From the NCBI RefSeq assembly GCF_003426025.1, contig NZ_QJSH01000005.1, forward strand, positions 1-64,000: DNA of 64,000 nt. Reading direction: 5' to 3'. The notes beneath the pieces were generated by a model that saw only the letters and a list, made by a program, of their open reading frames with translations, searched no databases and was not told where the DNA came from. Origin of the DNA: Paraliobacillus quinghaiensis. Lineage in GTDB: Bacteria; Bacillota; Bacilli; Bacillales; Amphibacillaceae. The position numbers and the translations under genes were made by a program. How positions within the stretch are numbered: position 1 is the stretch's first letter; each line of letters opens with the position of its first letter. Positions 41,656 to 52,947 of the stretch are shown here, in pieces.

Positions 41656-41955
41656 CTCCTATGGACATGTTTATTTTATAACAATATATTTCCATTCGTC
41701 AAGAAGTTCTATGATTCGCGCCGCATAAAAAAATACTGTTTTAATTTAATGCCACGATCATTACTATCAAATTAATATAAACAACTACCTTGCATAAAGT
41801 TTGTTTTCATTTGCAAATAAACTTTATAATATTTTAGTTAATGGGTTTTAATATATTAAATGGTAATAGAAGACACTAAGATAATCGGTATTTAAAAGCT
41901 GAGCATGTGAAATATGTAGATAACTTACATTTATTTTGAACTTTTAAAGAAAACC
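41656..41955. other. A/T-rich gap upstream of purA, nothing assigned
   Basis: About 300 bp between the chemoreceptor start and the PurR boxes. It is A/T rich and must hold the chemoreceptor promoter, but I see no clear motif or gene. Confidence 0.4.
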
Positions 41956-42002
41956 ATAAAGTCGAACGAATATGTATATTTTATATTAAACGTTCGTATA
42001 TT
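41956..42002 (+). promoter_or_regulatory. paired PurR boxes upstream of purA
   Basis: Two inverted CGAAC cores lie in A/T-rich surroundings: AAAGTCGAACGAAT (core 41963-41967) and AAACGTTCGTATAT (core on the minus strand, 41992-41996). The centre-to-centre distance is 29 bp. This is the PurBox arrangement bound by the Bacillus purine repressor PurR, just upstream of the promoter. Confidence 0.7.
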
Positions 42003-42005
42003 TTG

Positions 42006-42034
42006 TTGACAAGGTAACAATAGATTGGTACACT
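42006..42034 (+). promoter_or_regulatory. purA promoter
   Basis: TTGACA and TACACT at 17-base spacing, immediately downstream of the PurR boxes. Confidence 0.7.
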
Positions 42035-42094
42035 AATTTTGGCGTGTTGATCTAAAGTTTTAGATTAATAATAGGAACGAAATAGAACTGATAA

Positions 42095-43417
<1,323 letters not shown>

Positions 43418-43423
43418 AGATAG

Positions 43424-43459
43424 AAAAGCCTGCTAATATCAATTTAGTGGGTTTTTTTT
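43424..43459 (+). terminator. terminator after purA
   Basis: AAGCCTGCTAA pairs with TTAGTGGGTTT (with wobbles), followed by a T-run. Confidence 0.7.
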
Positions 43460-43654
43460 ACGTTAAATATGGAAATAATTAGAATGAAGCTGTTTATATT
43501 CTACTAATGTAGCTTAAAAAGAGAATTAGCATAGATGTAAGCGTACCCATTGTAATATAACAACCATTTATTGTAAAAAAATAAACCTGAAAAATAGTAT
43601 ATAGTGATAAAAATCACTAAAATCGCTATATAATAGGGTATTTTTGGAAACAAT

Positions 43655-43671
43655 TATACAGTTATATTACA
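43655..43671 (-). promoter_or_regulatory. WalR-like box upstream of the cell-wall peptidase
   Basis: On the minus strand TGTAAT-5-TGTATA fits the WalR direct repeat (TGTWAH-N5-TGTWAH) with one mismatch. A second TGTAATATAAC half copy lies on the plus strand near 43552. The rest of the 43460-43785 gap shows nothing clear. Confidence 0.3.
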
Positions 43672-43785
43672 TTATTTTAAAAAGGTTTAAATAGTTAGTC
43701 ATTCTATGGTAGCCTATAATAGGTTATAAAATAGATAGAGATATTAAATGGGGTTTACGTACTAGGATTTAGGAGGAATAGGACT

Positions 43786-45249
43786 ATGGGGAAAAACGAG
43801 AAATTAATGCACTTTGGATTATTGAAGAAAACTGCGTTAATTACTACTATTGGCATCGGTTTAACATTTAATGTTGCATATGCAGATGATGACAACATTG
43901 AAACTGTATACCATGTGTATGTAGATGCAGAACACATTGGAACAATTGATAATAAAGAAGTCATTACATCCTATGTAGATAACCTAATCAAAGAACATGC
44001 AGAAGAAAATGATACATACTCCTACGTGACTGAGCAAGAAATCAATTATGTTCCGGAACTTGTATTTAATCCAAAGGTTGCTAACGAAAAAGTATTGGAT
44101 AAAGTAGAAGATGATATAACGATTCAAGTTAATGCTTATGCGCTACAAATTGATGATAATGTAGTAGGGTATTTTAAAGATAAAGAAACTGCAGAAAAAA
44201 CATTACAAACCTATAAAGAAAAATACGTAGATAAAGAAACGCTTCAATCTTTAGAAGAAGCAGAAATCTCACTTATGTCTGATGAAACTAAGTCTGAAGA
44301 TGTTGAAGATGAATCTACACAGTCTTTATCTGTCGGTGATTCTATAATATTAGACGTAGAACTGTCCGAAAATGTTTCACTTGAAGAGCAAAAAGTTTCA
44401 AAGTCTAATATTTTAACAGTAGATGATGGAATGAAGCTATTAGAAAAAGGAACTTTAGAAGATAAAATCCATACTGTAGAAGCAGGGGATGTGCTTGGTT
44501 CGATTGCGGGGCAGTATGAACTAGATATGGAACAATTGTTAGATATCAACCCCGATCTAACTGAAGATTCGATTCTTCAAATTGGTCAAGAAATAAATGT
44601 GACAGACTATGCGCCTTATGTAAATGTAATTGTAAATGAAGAGAAGTTAGTAGAAGAAGAAATTAAATATGAAAGAGAAGTACAGTATTCAGATGCTATT
44701 TATAAGGGCGATTCACAGGTAAAACAGTCAGGTCAAGAAGGAAAAAAAGAAGTACAATATGCATTAGAGATTGTGAACGGTAAAATTACTTCTAAAGAAG
44801 TAATAAAAGAAGAGGTAACCAAAGAACCGGTAAAAGAAATTATTGTTAAAGGAACAAAAGTTGTTCCTCATAGAGGTACGGGTGAGTTCACTTGGCCAAC
44901 AGTTGGCGGATATATCTCTAGTCATATGGGTCCTCGATGGGGGTCCTATCACAAGGGTATGGATATTGCGGGACCTAGTAATCGTGCTATTTTAGCTGCT
45001 GATAATGGAACGGTTGAATCAGCGGGATGGCACAGTGGTGGTTATGGTTATCATATTGTTATTAATCATAATAATGGTTATAAGACAACTTACTCACACC
45101 TTGCTTCTATCAGTGTTCGTGCAGGTCAAACAGTTCCACAAGGAAGTAAAATTGGTGTTATGGGAACAACAGGAAGATCAACAGGTGTACATTTACACAT
45201 CGAAGCTTATAAAAATGGTCAAAGAATTAACCCAGCAGGACTATTCTAA
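43786..45249 (+). CDS. secreted peptidoglycan endopeptidase (LysM, G5, M23)
   Basis: 487 residues. A signal peptide with hydrophobic core TALITTIGIGLTFNVAYA and probable cleavage before ADD (about residue 33). An extracellular N-terminal region to about 215, then a LysM domain (HTVEAGDVLGSIAGQYELD, about 225-272). A G5 domain follows (EIKYEREVQYSDAIYKGDSQ, about 285-360). The C-terminal M23 zinc peptidase has ligands in YHKGMD (HxxxD) and HLHIEA (HxH). It most likely cuts peptide cross-links in the cell wall. It lies just upstream of the WalRK operon, the regulator of cell-wall hydrolases, and may be one of its targets. Confidence 0.9.
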   Translation: MGKNEKLMHFGLLKKTALITTIGIGLTFNVAYADDDNIETVYHVYVDAEHIGTIDNKEVITSYVDNLIKEHAEENDTYSYVTEQEINYVPELVFNPKVANEKVLDKVEDDITIQVNAYALQIDDNVVGYFKDKETAEKTLQTYKEKYVDKETLQSLEEAEISLMSDETKSEDVEDESTQSLSVGDSIILDVELSENVSLEEQKVSKSNILTVDDGMKLLEKGTLEDKIHTVEAGDVLGSIAGQYELDMEQLLDINPDLTEDSILQIGQEINVTDYAPYVNVIVNEEKLVEEEIKYEREVQYSDAIYKGDSQVKQSGQEGKKEVQYALEIVNGKITSKEVIKEEVTKEPVKEIIVKGTKVVPHRGTGEFTWPTVGGYISSHMGPRWGSYHKGMDIAGPSNRAILAADNGTVESAGWHSGGYGYHIVINHNNGYKTTYSHLASISVRAGQTVPQGSKIGVMGTTGRSTGVHLHIEAYKNGQRINPAGLF

Positions 45250-45288
45250 TTTAATATATAATTGATATACCTCAATATATCGAAGTCT

Positions 45289-45321
45289 AAACCCTTGTTG
45301 CAAAAATGCAACAAGGGTTTT
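45289..45321 (+). terminator. terminator after the M23 peptidase
   Basis: AAACCCTTGTTGCA and TGCAACAAGGGTTT form a 14-bp perfect stem followed by TTC. Confidence 0.8.
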
Positions 45322-45404
45322 CATCATACTCAATGAGGGAATTCTATAGAAGCTAGTTATTTATGACAAAGTTTATATAAACTTTGCATTAACTATAGTA
45401 ACGT

Positions 45405-45835
45405 AAGTTACTAACCCGCTCCGTCAGCAGTGGTTTTGGTGGGGCGAGTAATCGCAGTCCCCAAAGGCTTTCCCTTTCCACGGGCACGGCCTCAACTAAT
45501 TTTTAGAAGAAAGTCACTTCTAAAAATGGATTTTCGGCTCGTCGGACTGCGATTACTCGCCCCATCGGAAACATTCGCTGTTCCCGTAGGACAAGGAATG
45601 CTTCGTAACATTATTATTTGATTTTAAAGCTTTAGTGACGGCATTCAATATATGTTTATAGACAAAACTAGCGAAGCAAGTGAAATGGGCGAGACTCCTG
45701 TGGGAACAGCGCGAGCTGAAGATCCACTCGGAAAGCGATCTTTGCTTTTCCGAGTTAGCTGAAGCCGTGCCCACGGAAAGCGAGTCCATTTCACTGTGTA
45801 GCGGGTTAGGGTTAGTAACTCACGTTATTAGTTAG
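45405..45835. repeat. paired palindromic intergenic repeats (copy R5)
   Basis: Unit one (about 45410-45620) contains GGGGCGAGTAATCGCAGTCCCC (45438), a TTTCCACGGGCACGGCC arm, the loop stem TTTTTAGAAG and its mate, then GGACTGCGATTACTCGCCCC (45544). Unit two (45665-45815) is the clearest copy of the palindrome. It runs GAAATGGGCGAGACTCCTG, then ACTCGGAAAG with CTTTTCCGAGT, then CCACGGAAAGCGAGTCC and ATTTC. Borders carry AACCCGCTCCGTCAGC and TGTAGCGGGTTAG. Nothing else is apparent in 45322-45404 or 45836-45890. Confidence 0.85.
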
Positions 45836-45892
45836 CTAATACGTATTTTCTATCAAGTTTGAATAAAAGCAACATTGTTTGCTAAAAGAGGC

Positions 45893-45921
45893 TTGCAAAA
45901 AAAAGACATTTAGGCTAAAGT
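45893..45921 (+). promoter_or_regulatory. candidate walR promoter
   Basis: TTGCAA and TAAAGT with 17-base spacing. An overlapping alternative is AAGACA-17-TAAAAT ending at 45931. Either would drive the walRKHIJ-htrA operon. Confidence 0.4.
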
Positions 45922-45969
45922 ACGATAAAATAAAAGATGAGAGTAGTTTGTAAAAAAGGAGGCTTTACC

Positions 45970-46674
45970 ATGAGTCAAAAAATATTAGTTGTAGATGATG
46001 AAAAGCCAATTGCAGATATATTAAAATTTAATCTAGAAAAAGAAGGATATCAAGTTGTTTGTGCTTATGATGGAGATGAAGCAATCAAAGTAACAAATGA
46101 GGAAAATCCAGACTTATTACTATTAGATATTATGTTACCAAATAGAGATGGGAATGAAGTTTGCCGTGAGATACGCAAAGACCATTCTATGCCTATTATT
46201 ATGCTTACCGCAAAAGACTCTGAGATAGATAAAGTGTTGGGACTGGAGTTAGGTGCCGATGATTATGTAACAAAACCATTTAGCAATCGGGAGGTTATTG
46301 CTCGTGTTAAGGCTAATTTAAGAAGACAACAACAAGTACCTAGTGATAACCAAAGAGTAAATAAAGATATTCAAATTGGTTCGCTTGTAATCCATCCAGA
46401 TGCTTATACAGTCACAAAAGAAAACGAACATGTAGAGTTAACACATCGGGAATTTGAATTATTACATTATCTAGCGAGACATATCGGACAAGTAATGACC
46501 CGTGAACACTTATTAGAAACTGTTTGGGGGTATGATTACTATGGTGATGTACGAACAGTTGATGTGACAGTCCGCCGTCTACGTGAAAAGATTGAAGATA
46601 ATCCAAGTTCTCCCCTTTGGATTGTAACTAGAAGAGGTGTTGGATATTATTTACGAAACCCCAAACAGGAGTAA
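45970..46674 (+). CDS. walR: response regulator WalR (YycF)
   Basis: 234 residues, OmpR family. Receiver domain with acidic pocket VVDDEKP, phosphoacceptor Asp53 in LLLLDIMLP, and the conserved Lys in YVTKPF. The C-terminal winged helix carries [15 protein letters not shown] and [15 protein letters not shown]. WalR is the essential regulator of cell-wall hydrolases in low-GC Gram-positives. The frame runs 11 codons upstream, but AAAAAGGAGG precedes the ATG at 45970. First gene of a six-gene operon. Confidence 0.96.
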   Translation: MSQKILVVDDEKPIADILKFNLEKEGYQVVCAYDGDEAIKVTNEENPDLLLLDIMLPNRDGNEVCREIRKDHSMPIIMLTAKDSEIDKVLGLELGADDYVTKPFSNREVIARVKANLRRQQQVPSDNQRVNKDIQIGSLVIHPDAYTVTKENEHVELTHREFELLHYLARHIGQVMTREHLLETVWGYDYYGDVRTVDVTVRRLREKIEDNPSSPLWIVTRRGVGYYLRNPKQE

Positions 46675-46680
46675 TGCTTT

Positions 46681-48507
46681 ATGAAGAAGGTTAAGCTTTT
46701 TCAATCAATGCAGTGGAAAATTATTATCATTATGATTTTATTGCTTTTGTTAGCGATTCAAGTGATCGGTTCCTATTTTGCGCAAAGATTAGAAAATGAT
46801 CTAACAGAAAGTTTTGAAGAAAACGTTGATGAACGCTTGGATGTCCTAAGTTATAACCTAGAAGAGGCATTAAAGAAAGAAAGACCAGAAGATGGAAGTG
46901 GTCCAACATTACAGGATGATGTAGAAGATATTGTTGGATTATATGGACGAAGTGATGTGTATTCAAAATTACAAGTAATCGATAGACAATTTCGTATTAT
47001 TGGGACAAATGCACAAGAGGATATTGGAAAATTAGTAACTGGAGATAGTGGAGTACGGCCGGCAATTATTTATGGTACAACCAAACGAGCAATTCAACGT
47101 GATACACAAACAAGTGAACGCAGACTGGTTCGAATTGTTCCACTCTACGATGAGGACGAACCGCTGGGTGCGATTTATTTAGAGGCTTCAATGGAAGAAG
47201 TATATGACCAGCTTGATAATATTAACAATATTTTCTTGAATGGAACATTAATTGCGATTATTATATCGGCATTAGTAGGTATTTTAGTAGCAAGGGCTAT
47301 TACAAAACCGATCACAGAAATGCGAAGACAAGCAATGATTATGTCTCAAGGTGACTTTTCACAAAAAGTAAATGTATACGGCACGGATGAGATTGGTCAG
47401 CTTGCAATGACTTTTAATGATATGAACGAAAAGATTAAACAGGCAAATCATACAACAGAAGAGGAACGAAGAAAATTGAGTTCGGTCTTATCCAATATGT
47501 CTGATGGTGTACTTTCCACAAATGAAAAAGGGATAATCACTTTGATGAATGAGCCAGCAGCGATTTTAATTGGGAAATCTTTTGAGGAAGTAAAAGGGCA
47601 ATCAATCATTGATGTGCTTCAACTTGAAGATAAAAAGATAGATTTAACTGAGTTTCAAGAAGCGGGTTCGATCACCATTGACTTTAGTGATGATGAACAA
47701 TTCTTTTTAATTAAAGCAAATTTTTCTACTGTACAAGATGAGAATGAGCAATTCTCTGGTCTGATAACTGTTATAAGTGATGTAACAGAACAAGAAAAGG
47801 TTGAAAAAGAAAGACGTGAATTTGTGTCCAATGTATCACATGAATTAAGGACACCATTAACAACTATGCGTAGTTATATGGAAGCATTAATAGATGGGGC
47901 ATGGGAAGATAAAGAGATTGCACCACAATTCCTAGAAGTCACACAAAACGAGACAGAGCGGATGATACGTTTAGTAAACGATCTATTACAATTATCAAAA
48001 ATGGATCATAAAGAACAATCGATGTATAAAGAGCGAGTTAATATCGTCCCATTTTTCCATCATGTTCTTGATCGCTTTGAAATGAATAAAGAGGAATTAA
48101 TAGTGATTGAACGTCATATACCGAAAGACAGTCTGTTTCTATGGATAGATAAAGATAAGATTATTCAAGTTATTGATAATGTCATGTCTAATGCAATTAA
48201 ATATTCGTCAAAAGGCGGTAAAATAACATTTGGAGTTATAAAAGAAAAACAACGAATTAAAGTGAGTATCTCCGATAAAGGCCCAGGTATTTCGAGAGAA
48301 AAATTAGATAAGATATTTGAACGGTTTTATCGTGCAGATCGAGCAAGGTCAAGACAACTTGGTGGAACGGGTCTTGGACTAGCCATTGCGAAAGAAATTA
48401 TTAATGCACATCATGGACAAATATGGGCAGAGAGTGCTGAGGGGAAAGGTACTACTATTTTCTTCACATTACCGCTTATTAATCGAAAGCGGGGGATGAA
48501 AAAATGA
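46681..48507 (+). CDS. walK: sensor histidine kinase WalK (YycG)
   Basis: 608 residues (611 in B. subtilis). First membrane helix at 12-32, extracellular PAS-like sensor to about 180, and a second helix near 183-205. HAMP and a cytoplasmic PAS domain follow. HisKA has VSNVSHELRTPLTTMRSY (His near 387). The HATPase domain has N, G1 and G2 boxes (DNVMSNAIKYSS, DKGPGISREK, GGTGLGLAIAKEI). It phosphorylates WalR in response to wall state. Starts six bases after walR and overlaps walH by four bases (ATGA). Confidence 0.97.
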   Translation: MKKVKLFQSMQWKIIIIMILLLLLAIQVIGSYFAQRLENDLTESFEENVDERLDVLSYNLEEALKKERPEDGSGPTLQDDVEDIVGLYGRSDVYSKLQVIDRQFRIIGTNAQEDIGKLVTGDSGVRPAIIYGTTKRAIQRDTQTSERRLVRIVPLYDEDEPLGAIYLEASMEEVYDQLDNINNIFLNGTLIAIIISALVGILVARAITKPITEMRRQAMIMSQGDFSQKVNVYGTDEIGQLAMTFNDMNEKIKQANHTTEEERRKLSSVLSNMSDGVLSTNEKGIITLMNEPAAILIGKSFEEVKGQSIIDVLQLEDKKIDLTEFQEAGSITIDFSDDEQFFLIKANFSTVQDENEQFSGLITVISDVTEQEKVEKERREFVSNVSHELRTPLTTMRSYMEALIDGAWEDKEIAPQFLEVTQNETERMIRLVNDLLQLSKMDHKEQSMYKERVNIVPFFHHVLDRFEMNKEELIVIERHIPKDSLFLWIDKDKIIQVIDNVMSNAIKYSSKGGKITFGVIKEKQRIKVSISDKGPGISREKLDKIFERFYRADRARSRQLGGTGLGLAIAKEIINAHHGQIWAESAEGKGTTIFFTLPLINRKRGMKK

Positions 48508-49853
48508 GTTTTGAAAATTGGAAAACATTTATTTTATCAGTTTTAATTATATTAAGTTTATTGTTAACTTTAAGTATTTGGAACTATCAGCCTGATTTTG
48601 ACCCAGCATCTCCTGATGAAAGCGTAATTGATGCACAATTAGATGGTGTACAACTAACAAAAAAAGATACAGCTCAACCATCAAGGGTTCTTTATCATAT
48701 GAATGATGAACCACAAGGTTTAGTAGATAAAAGTGAACAAGACACCCTTTATAATGAAATACTTGATTTTTCTTTATATGACTTTCAAAGAGTCATTAAT
48801 CTCGATAAAGAGATAAATCAACAAAATCAAAATTTGGTGGAAATAATTTTTCCTGCCGAATTTCCAACAGAATTAATCGCGGACATGTTCACGGTTAATG
48901 ATGATATGCTAATTCCCAACGGTTCATTTGATAGGATTTATATTTTATTATCAGGTGATAATCAAGATAATCAAATAATATTCGAAAGATCTAATACAGG
49001 TACAGCAATAGGTGCTCATGTGCAAAATCTTAATGAAGCTGTTGATAAATTAAATACCTATTATGATAACCATACATTTATGCCATATTACGTATTGGAA
49101 AATCACTTAGGAAATTCAATCTATCTACCTAGCGAAGTTAATGTGGGTGCACAACAATTTTCATATTTACAGTTAGATATTTATTCTTTTCGTAACCTGC
49201 TGTTTAATACACCGTCAACAGTTAAGAGTTCATTTATGACAGGAGGTACAACTGTATATACAGATGGAGTAAGAAGGATGACAAGGGATAAATATAGTAT
49301 AGATTTTACCAATCCAACAAATGAATCAAAAACAATAGAAGAAGAAATAGAAGATTATCAACTTTTAAATCAAGTGCATAATTATATCAATGCACATAAT
49401 GGTTTTACATTTAGTGAACCATTTCAATACTTTTTATCAGATTTATCAACGACAGCTAACTCAAATTTAGTTAAGTATACGTTAATGTATAAAGGTTATC
49501 CAATATATTCCTCAGAAGTAATTTCGACTATTTCTGTTAACTGGCATAATCAAAATATTTACCAATATACGCATCCGCTTATTCAATTGCATGATTACCG
49601 TGGTCCTGGTCAAGTGACGAATTCACTACCAACACCAGAATTGGTCCTAAATACTCTAAGAGGAGAGTCTTATCAAGATACTGTAGTCTATGATGTATCA
49701 ATTGGATATAAGGTGGAAGAACAAACAGGCGGACAAGGTCAAGTATATGAACTAATACCAACTTGGTATATAAAAGGTGTAAGTGGTTGGCAAGAACTAA
49801 GGTTACCGGATAAAAAAGTAGGAGGTGTTGATCGTGCAATGGGGACAAATTAA
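48504..49853 (+). CDS. walH: WalRK regulatory protein WalH (YycH)
   Basis: 449 residues. One N-terminal membrane helix (TFILSVLIILSLLLTLSIW), the rest extracellular. WalH and WalI sit with WalK in the membrane and modulate its activity. The YycH-type pattern is seen in LWFNTPSTVKSS-like (LLFNTPSTVKSSFMTGG) and the FTFSEPFQYFL region. Overlaps both walK (4 nt) and walI (20 nt), so translation is coupled throughout. Confidence 0.94.
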   Translation: MSFENWKTFILSVLIILSLLLTLSIWNYQPDFDPASPDESVIDAQLDGVQLTKKDTAQPSRVLYHMNDEPQGLVDKSEQDTLYNEILDFSLYDFQRVINLDKEINQQNQNLVEIIFPAEFPTELIADMFTVNDDMLIPNGSFDRIYILLSGDNQDNQIIFERSNTGTAIGAHVQNLNEAVDKLNTYYDNHTFMPYYVLENHLGNSIYLPSEVNVGAQQFSYLQLDIYSFRNLLFNTPSTVKSSFMTGGTTVYTDGVRRMTRDKYSIDFTNPTNESKTIEEEIEDYQLLNQVHNYINAHNGFTFSEPFQYFLSDLSTTANSNLVKYTLMYKGYPIYSSEVISTISVNWHNQNIYQYTHPLIQLHDYRGPGQVTNSLPTPELVLNTLRGESYQDTVVYDVSIGYKVEEQTGGQGQVYELIPTWYIKGVSGWQELRLPDKKVGGVDRAMGTN

Positions 49854-50787
49854 ATCACTATTCATAATCTGCTTCTTCATATTAAATATATTTCTTGTCC
49901 AACAACTTTTAGATAAACGTGATGAAAATCAGTCATTTATACCAGAAGAATCCTCAAAAGAAGAGGAGTTAAGACTGAATATTAATGGATTAGGTAATGT
50001 GTCAGAAGAGTCTTTCGAAGCACCACTAATTTATGCGAAAAACAAATCACTTTCTGATCAATCAATTGCGCAAATAGAACAGTTTTCAAATCAAAAAAAT
50101 GCAATTATCAATGATACCGTTATGTTCGGACAATTCAATGAACCAGTTGCTATTAATATGAACAATGAAGAAGCTTACAAAGAAACATTAAGTAGGGTAA
50201 TAGTAAACAGTGGTGATTATATGTTTTGGGGAAAAGATGAACGATCAGGTTTACTTATCTTCTTTCAAGTAATGGATTATCCAATTTATTATAATACGAA
50301 TGCCCTTTTATTAATCCAGGTCAACGATGATAGTGAAATGCTGCAATATGTACAAACGTCATTAGAAATAGAAGAAGAGACCGTAGAAACAAAGGACCTA
50401 ATCCCACAAATTGATGCAGTCTCAAATTTATATCATAAAGCAAATGAATTACGTACTGGAGATGAGGTAAATGACATTAATTTGGGATATCATAATTTAA
50501 TATCATTACCGAATGGAGAGCAAGTGTTAAATCCAACTTGGAATGTGAAAGTTAATAAAACAAAAGAGTATTTTGTTAATGCAATTGAGGGTCACAATTA
50601 TCCACAAAATAATGACTTTCTTAGAACATCAATTATAAATTACCAAGAGCTATTGCAGAATACAAATGAGAGTAACTTTCAATTTATTCACGTAGAGGAA
50701 GCGGAAGAAAAATCAAAGTTATTAAACATGATAAAAGATGATTTAACAGTGGTCTACAATCGAATTATTGGAGTGGAGAATGAATGA
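49834..50787 (+). CDS. walI: WalRK regulatory protein WalI (YycI)
   Basis: About 317 residues. Begins [20 protein letters not shown], the single membrane anchor typical of YycI, followed by an extracellular domain of the same fold as WalH. The GTG at 49834 is eight bases from GGAGG. A GTG three codons earlier is part of that ribosome site. Ends overlapping the walJ start (ATGA). Its partner is WalH, and both act on WalK. Confidence 0.93.
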   Translation: MQWGQIKSLFIICFFILNIFLVQQLLDKRDENQSFIPEESSKEEELRLNINGLGNVSEESFEAPLIYAKNKSLSDQSIAQIEQFSNQKNAIINDTVMFGQFNEPVAINMNNEEAYKETLSRVIVNSGDYMFWGKDERSGLLIFFQVMDYPIYYNTNALLLIQVNDDSEMLQYVQTSLEIEEETVETKDLIPQIDAVSNLYHKANELRTGDEVNDINLGYHNLISLPNGEQVLNPTWNVKVNKTKEYFVNAIEGHNYPQNNDFLRTSIINYQELLQNTNESNFQFIHVEEAEEKSKLLNMIKDDLTVVYNRIIGVENE

Positions 50788-51581
50788 CATTAAGATTTAC
50801 CGTACTAGCTTCAGGCAGTACAGGAAATGCCTTTTATATAGGGACAGATAAAGAGAAGATATTGGTTGATGCAGGATTAAGTGGTAAACAAATAGATCGC
50901 TTGTTATCAGAATCATCCATTGATCCAAATGAAATAACCAAAATCTTAGTAACACATGAACACAGTGATCATATTAAAGGTCTAGGAATTATCGCACGTA
51001 AATATAATTTACCGATCTACGCAAATGAAAAGACCTGGAAAGCCATGGAAGGATCAATCGGTAAAATAACACTTGATCAAAAGTTTATGTTTAACATGGA
51101 AGAAACTAAAACTTTCGGTGATTTAGATGTGGAGTCATTTGGGGTATCACATGATGCTGCAGAACCAATGTTTTATACATTTCATCACCAACGAAAAAAA
51201 GTGGCATTAGTAACCGACCTTGGTTATGTATCAGAACGAATTAAAAAAACAGTTGAAAATGCAGATGCTCTTATATTTGAAGCAAATCATGATGTTTCCA
51301 TGTTACAAATGGGCCGATATCCATGGAGTGTAAAACGACGTATTTTAGGTGACACGGGACACGTTTCCAATGAAGATTGTGCATTAGCACTGCAGGATAT
51401 TATTGGTGACAATACAAAACGTATTTATTTGGCTCATTTGAGCAAAGATAACAATATGAAAGAATTAGCACGGATGTCAGTTGAAAATAACTTACGAGAG
51501 TATGGTTTTTCGATTGGTAACGGGCTTGAAATTCATGACACCGATCCAAGTTCACCTACTCCAATTTTTAACGTTATATAA
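50784..51581 (+). CDS. walJ: metallo-beta-lactamase fold exonuclease-like WalJ (YycJ)
   Basis: 265 residues. Metal-binding HxHxDH motif as [10 protein letters not shown] near residue 60. Further ligands are in LVTDLGY, FEANHD and YLAHLS. WalJ is a DNA-processing beta-lactamase-fold protein linked to coordination of division and replication, probably a 5'-3' exonuclease. It starts inside the walI stop codon. Confidence 0.95.
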   Translation: MTLRFTVLASGSTGNAFYIGTDKEKILVDAGLSGKQIDRLLSESSIDPNEITKILVTHEHSDHIKGLGIIARKYNLPIYANEKTWKAMEGSIGKITLDQKFMFNMEETKTFGDLDVESFGVSHDAAEPMFYTFHHQRKKVALVTDLGYVSERIKKTVENADALIFEANHDVSMLQMGRYPWSVKRRILGDTGHVSNEDCALALQDIIGDNTKRIYLAHLSKDNNMKELARMSVENNLREYGFSIGNGLEIHDTDPSSPTPIFNVI

Positions 51582-51645
51582 GGAATTGAGGACTTGGCAA
51601 ACTACTAACAGTACAGAAATGTAATCATGGAGAGGAAGTGCATGA

Positions 51646-52911
51646 TTGGCATATTATGATGATGAAAATAAAGAGCAACAAACAAAAGAGTTAGACTCAG
51701 AAGAACTTGGTGCAAGGTCCAGTACCAGGAAACCTAAAAAACAAAAACGACCGAGAGTTCTTTTAACATTTGTAGTTGGTTTAGTACTTGGTGCATTTCT
51801 ATTTGCTGTTGTACTTCCAAGTTTAGTGCAATATGATCTTTTACCATATCAAATACATCTAGAAGATCAAAATTTAAAAGCAAATAATATAGGAAATGGA
51901 AATACAGCAAGATCCTTACAACCTTTAAGTGTGGACGTGTCAACACAAATTACAGATGTTGTCTCAAAGGTTGCCCCTACTGTGGTTGGAATAGAAAGTT
52001 CAACTTCACAATCAATCTTTGGGGGGCAAACAAGTGAAGGAACAGGTTCTGGTGTGATTTATAAGCTTTCTGGTGATCGTGCTTTTGTTGTGACCAATCA
52101 CCACGTAATCCAAGGTGCAGACCAAATCGAAGTAATATTAGCAGATGGGACGCGCTTAGCTGCTTCGTTAAGAGGAAGCGACCTATTTACAGATTTAGCT
52201 GTTCTAGAGATGGATGGTACAGCAGTTCAAGGCGTAGTGGAGATTGGTAACTCCGAACTAGTCAAGGTAGGAGAACCCGCAATTGCGATTGGTAATCCTT
52301 TAGGTCTCGATTTGTCTGGTTCTGTCACACAAGGTATTATTAGTGGAAAAAAACGAGCTATTCCACAAGATTTTAATGGAGATGGTAGAGCAGACTGGCA
52401 GACTGAAGTTATTCAAACTGATGCGGCTATTAATCCTGGTAATAGTGGAGGCGCGTTAATCAATATTAACGGGCAATTAATTGGAATTAATTCGATGAAG
52501 ATCGCGCAGTCCTCTGTTGAGGGAATTGGTTTTGCAATTCCTGTTGATGCAGCGATTCCGGTTATTGAAGAATTAGAAACTGAAGGTGAAATGACTAGAG
52601 CTTTTTTAGGAGTTGAAGCTTATTCTTTGGGTGATGTTGCTCAAGTTGAGTGGCAACGTAGCCTTGGATTACCTAGTAACGTAGAAAGTGGCATCTATTT
52701 ACAAAGTATAGAACCTAGATCTCCAGCTTCTGAAGCAGGATTGGAACCATATGATGTAATTACAGCCTTAGACGGAAAGAAAATTAATGACATTATAGAT
52801 TTGCGAAAGCATTTATATCAAGAAAAGCAACCTGGAGAAACAATGGAGGTCACTTATTATCGTGAAGGTTCAAAAAATCAGGTAACCCTTGAATTAGCAA
52901 CACAAAAATAA
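51646..52911 (+). CDS. htrC: membrane-anchored serine protease, HtrA/DegP family (HtrC, YyxA)
   Basis: 421 residues. Cytoplasmic acidic N-terminus (about 30), one membrane helix (VLLTFVVGLVLGAFLFAVV), then the trypsin-like domain with His in VVTNHHVI, Asp in LFTDLAVLE and Ser in NPGNSGGALI. A C-terminal PDZ domain starts near LQSIEPRSPASEAGLE. It degrades misfolded exported proteins. The start is a TTG at 51646 with GAGAGGAAG in front; no ATG is in frame nearby. Last gene of the wal operon, as in B. subtilis, followed by a terminator. Confidence 0.94.
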   Translation: MAYYDDENKEQQTKELDSEELGARSSTRKPKKQKRPRVLLTFVVGLVLGAFLFAVVLPSLVQYDLLPYQIHLEDQNLKANNIGNGNTARSLQPLSVDVSTQITDVVSKVAPTVVGIESSTSQSIFGGQTSEGTGSGVIYKLSGDRAFVVTNHHVIQGADQIEVILADGTRLAASLRGSDLFTDLAVLEMDGTAVQGVVEIGNSELVKVGEPAIAIGNPLGLDLSGSVTQGIISGKKRAIPQDFNGDGRADWQTEVIQTDAAINPGNSGGALININGQLIGINSMKIAQSSVEGIGFAIPVDAAIPVIEELETEGEMTRAFLGVEAYSLGDVAQVEWQRSLGLPSNVESGIYLQSIEPRSPASEAGLEPYDVITALDGKKINDIIDLRKHLYQEKQPGETMEVTYYREGSKNQVTLELATQK

Positions 52912-52947
52912 AAATGGGTGGCAATTTTATTGCCGCTCATTTTTTTT
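52910..52947 (+). terminator. terminator of the wal-htrC operon
   Basis: AATGGGTGGCAA and TTGCCGCTCATT pair (two wobbles) around TTTTA, followed by eight T residues. Confidence 0.8.

Noticed and set aside
45430-45789. Two short frames in copy R5
   Set aside because: They follow the palindromic arms and lack start signals.
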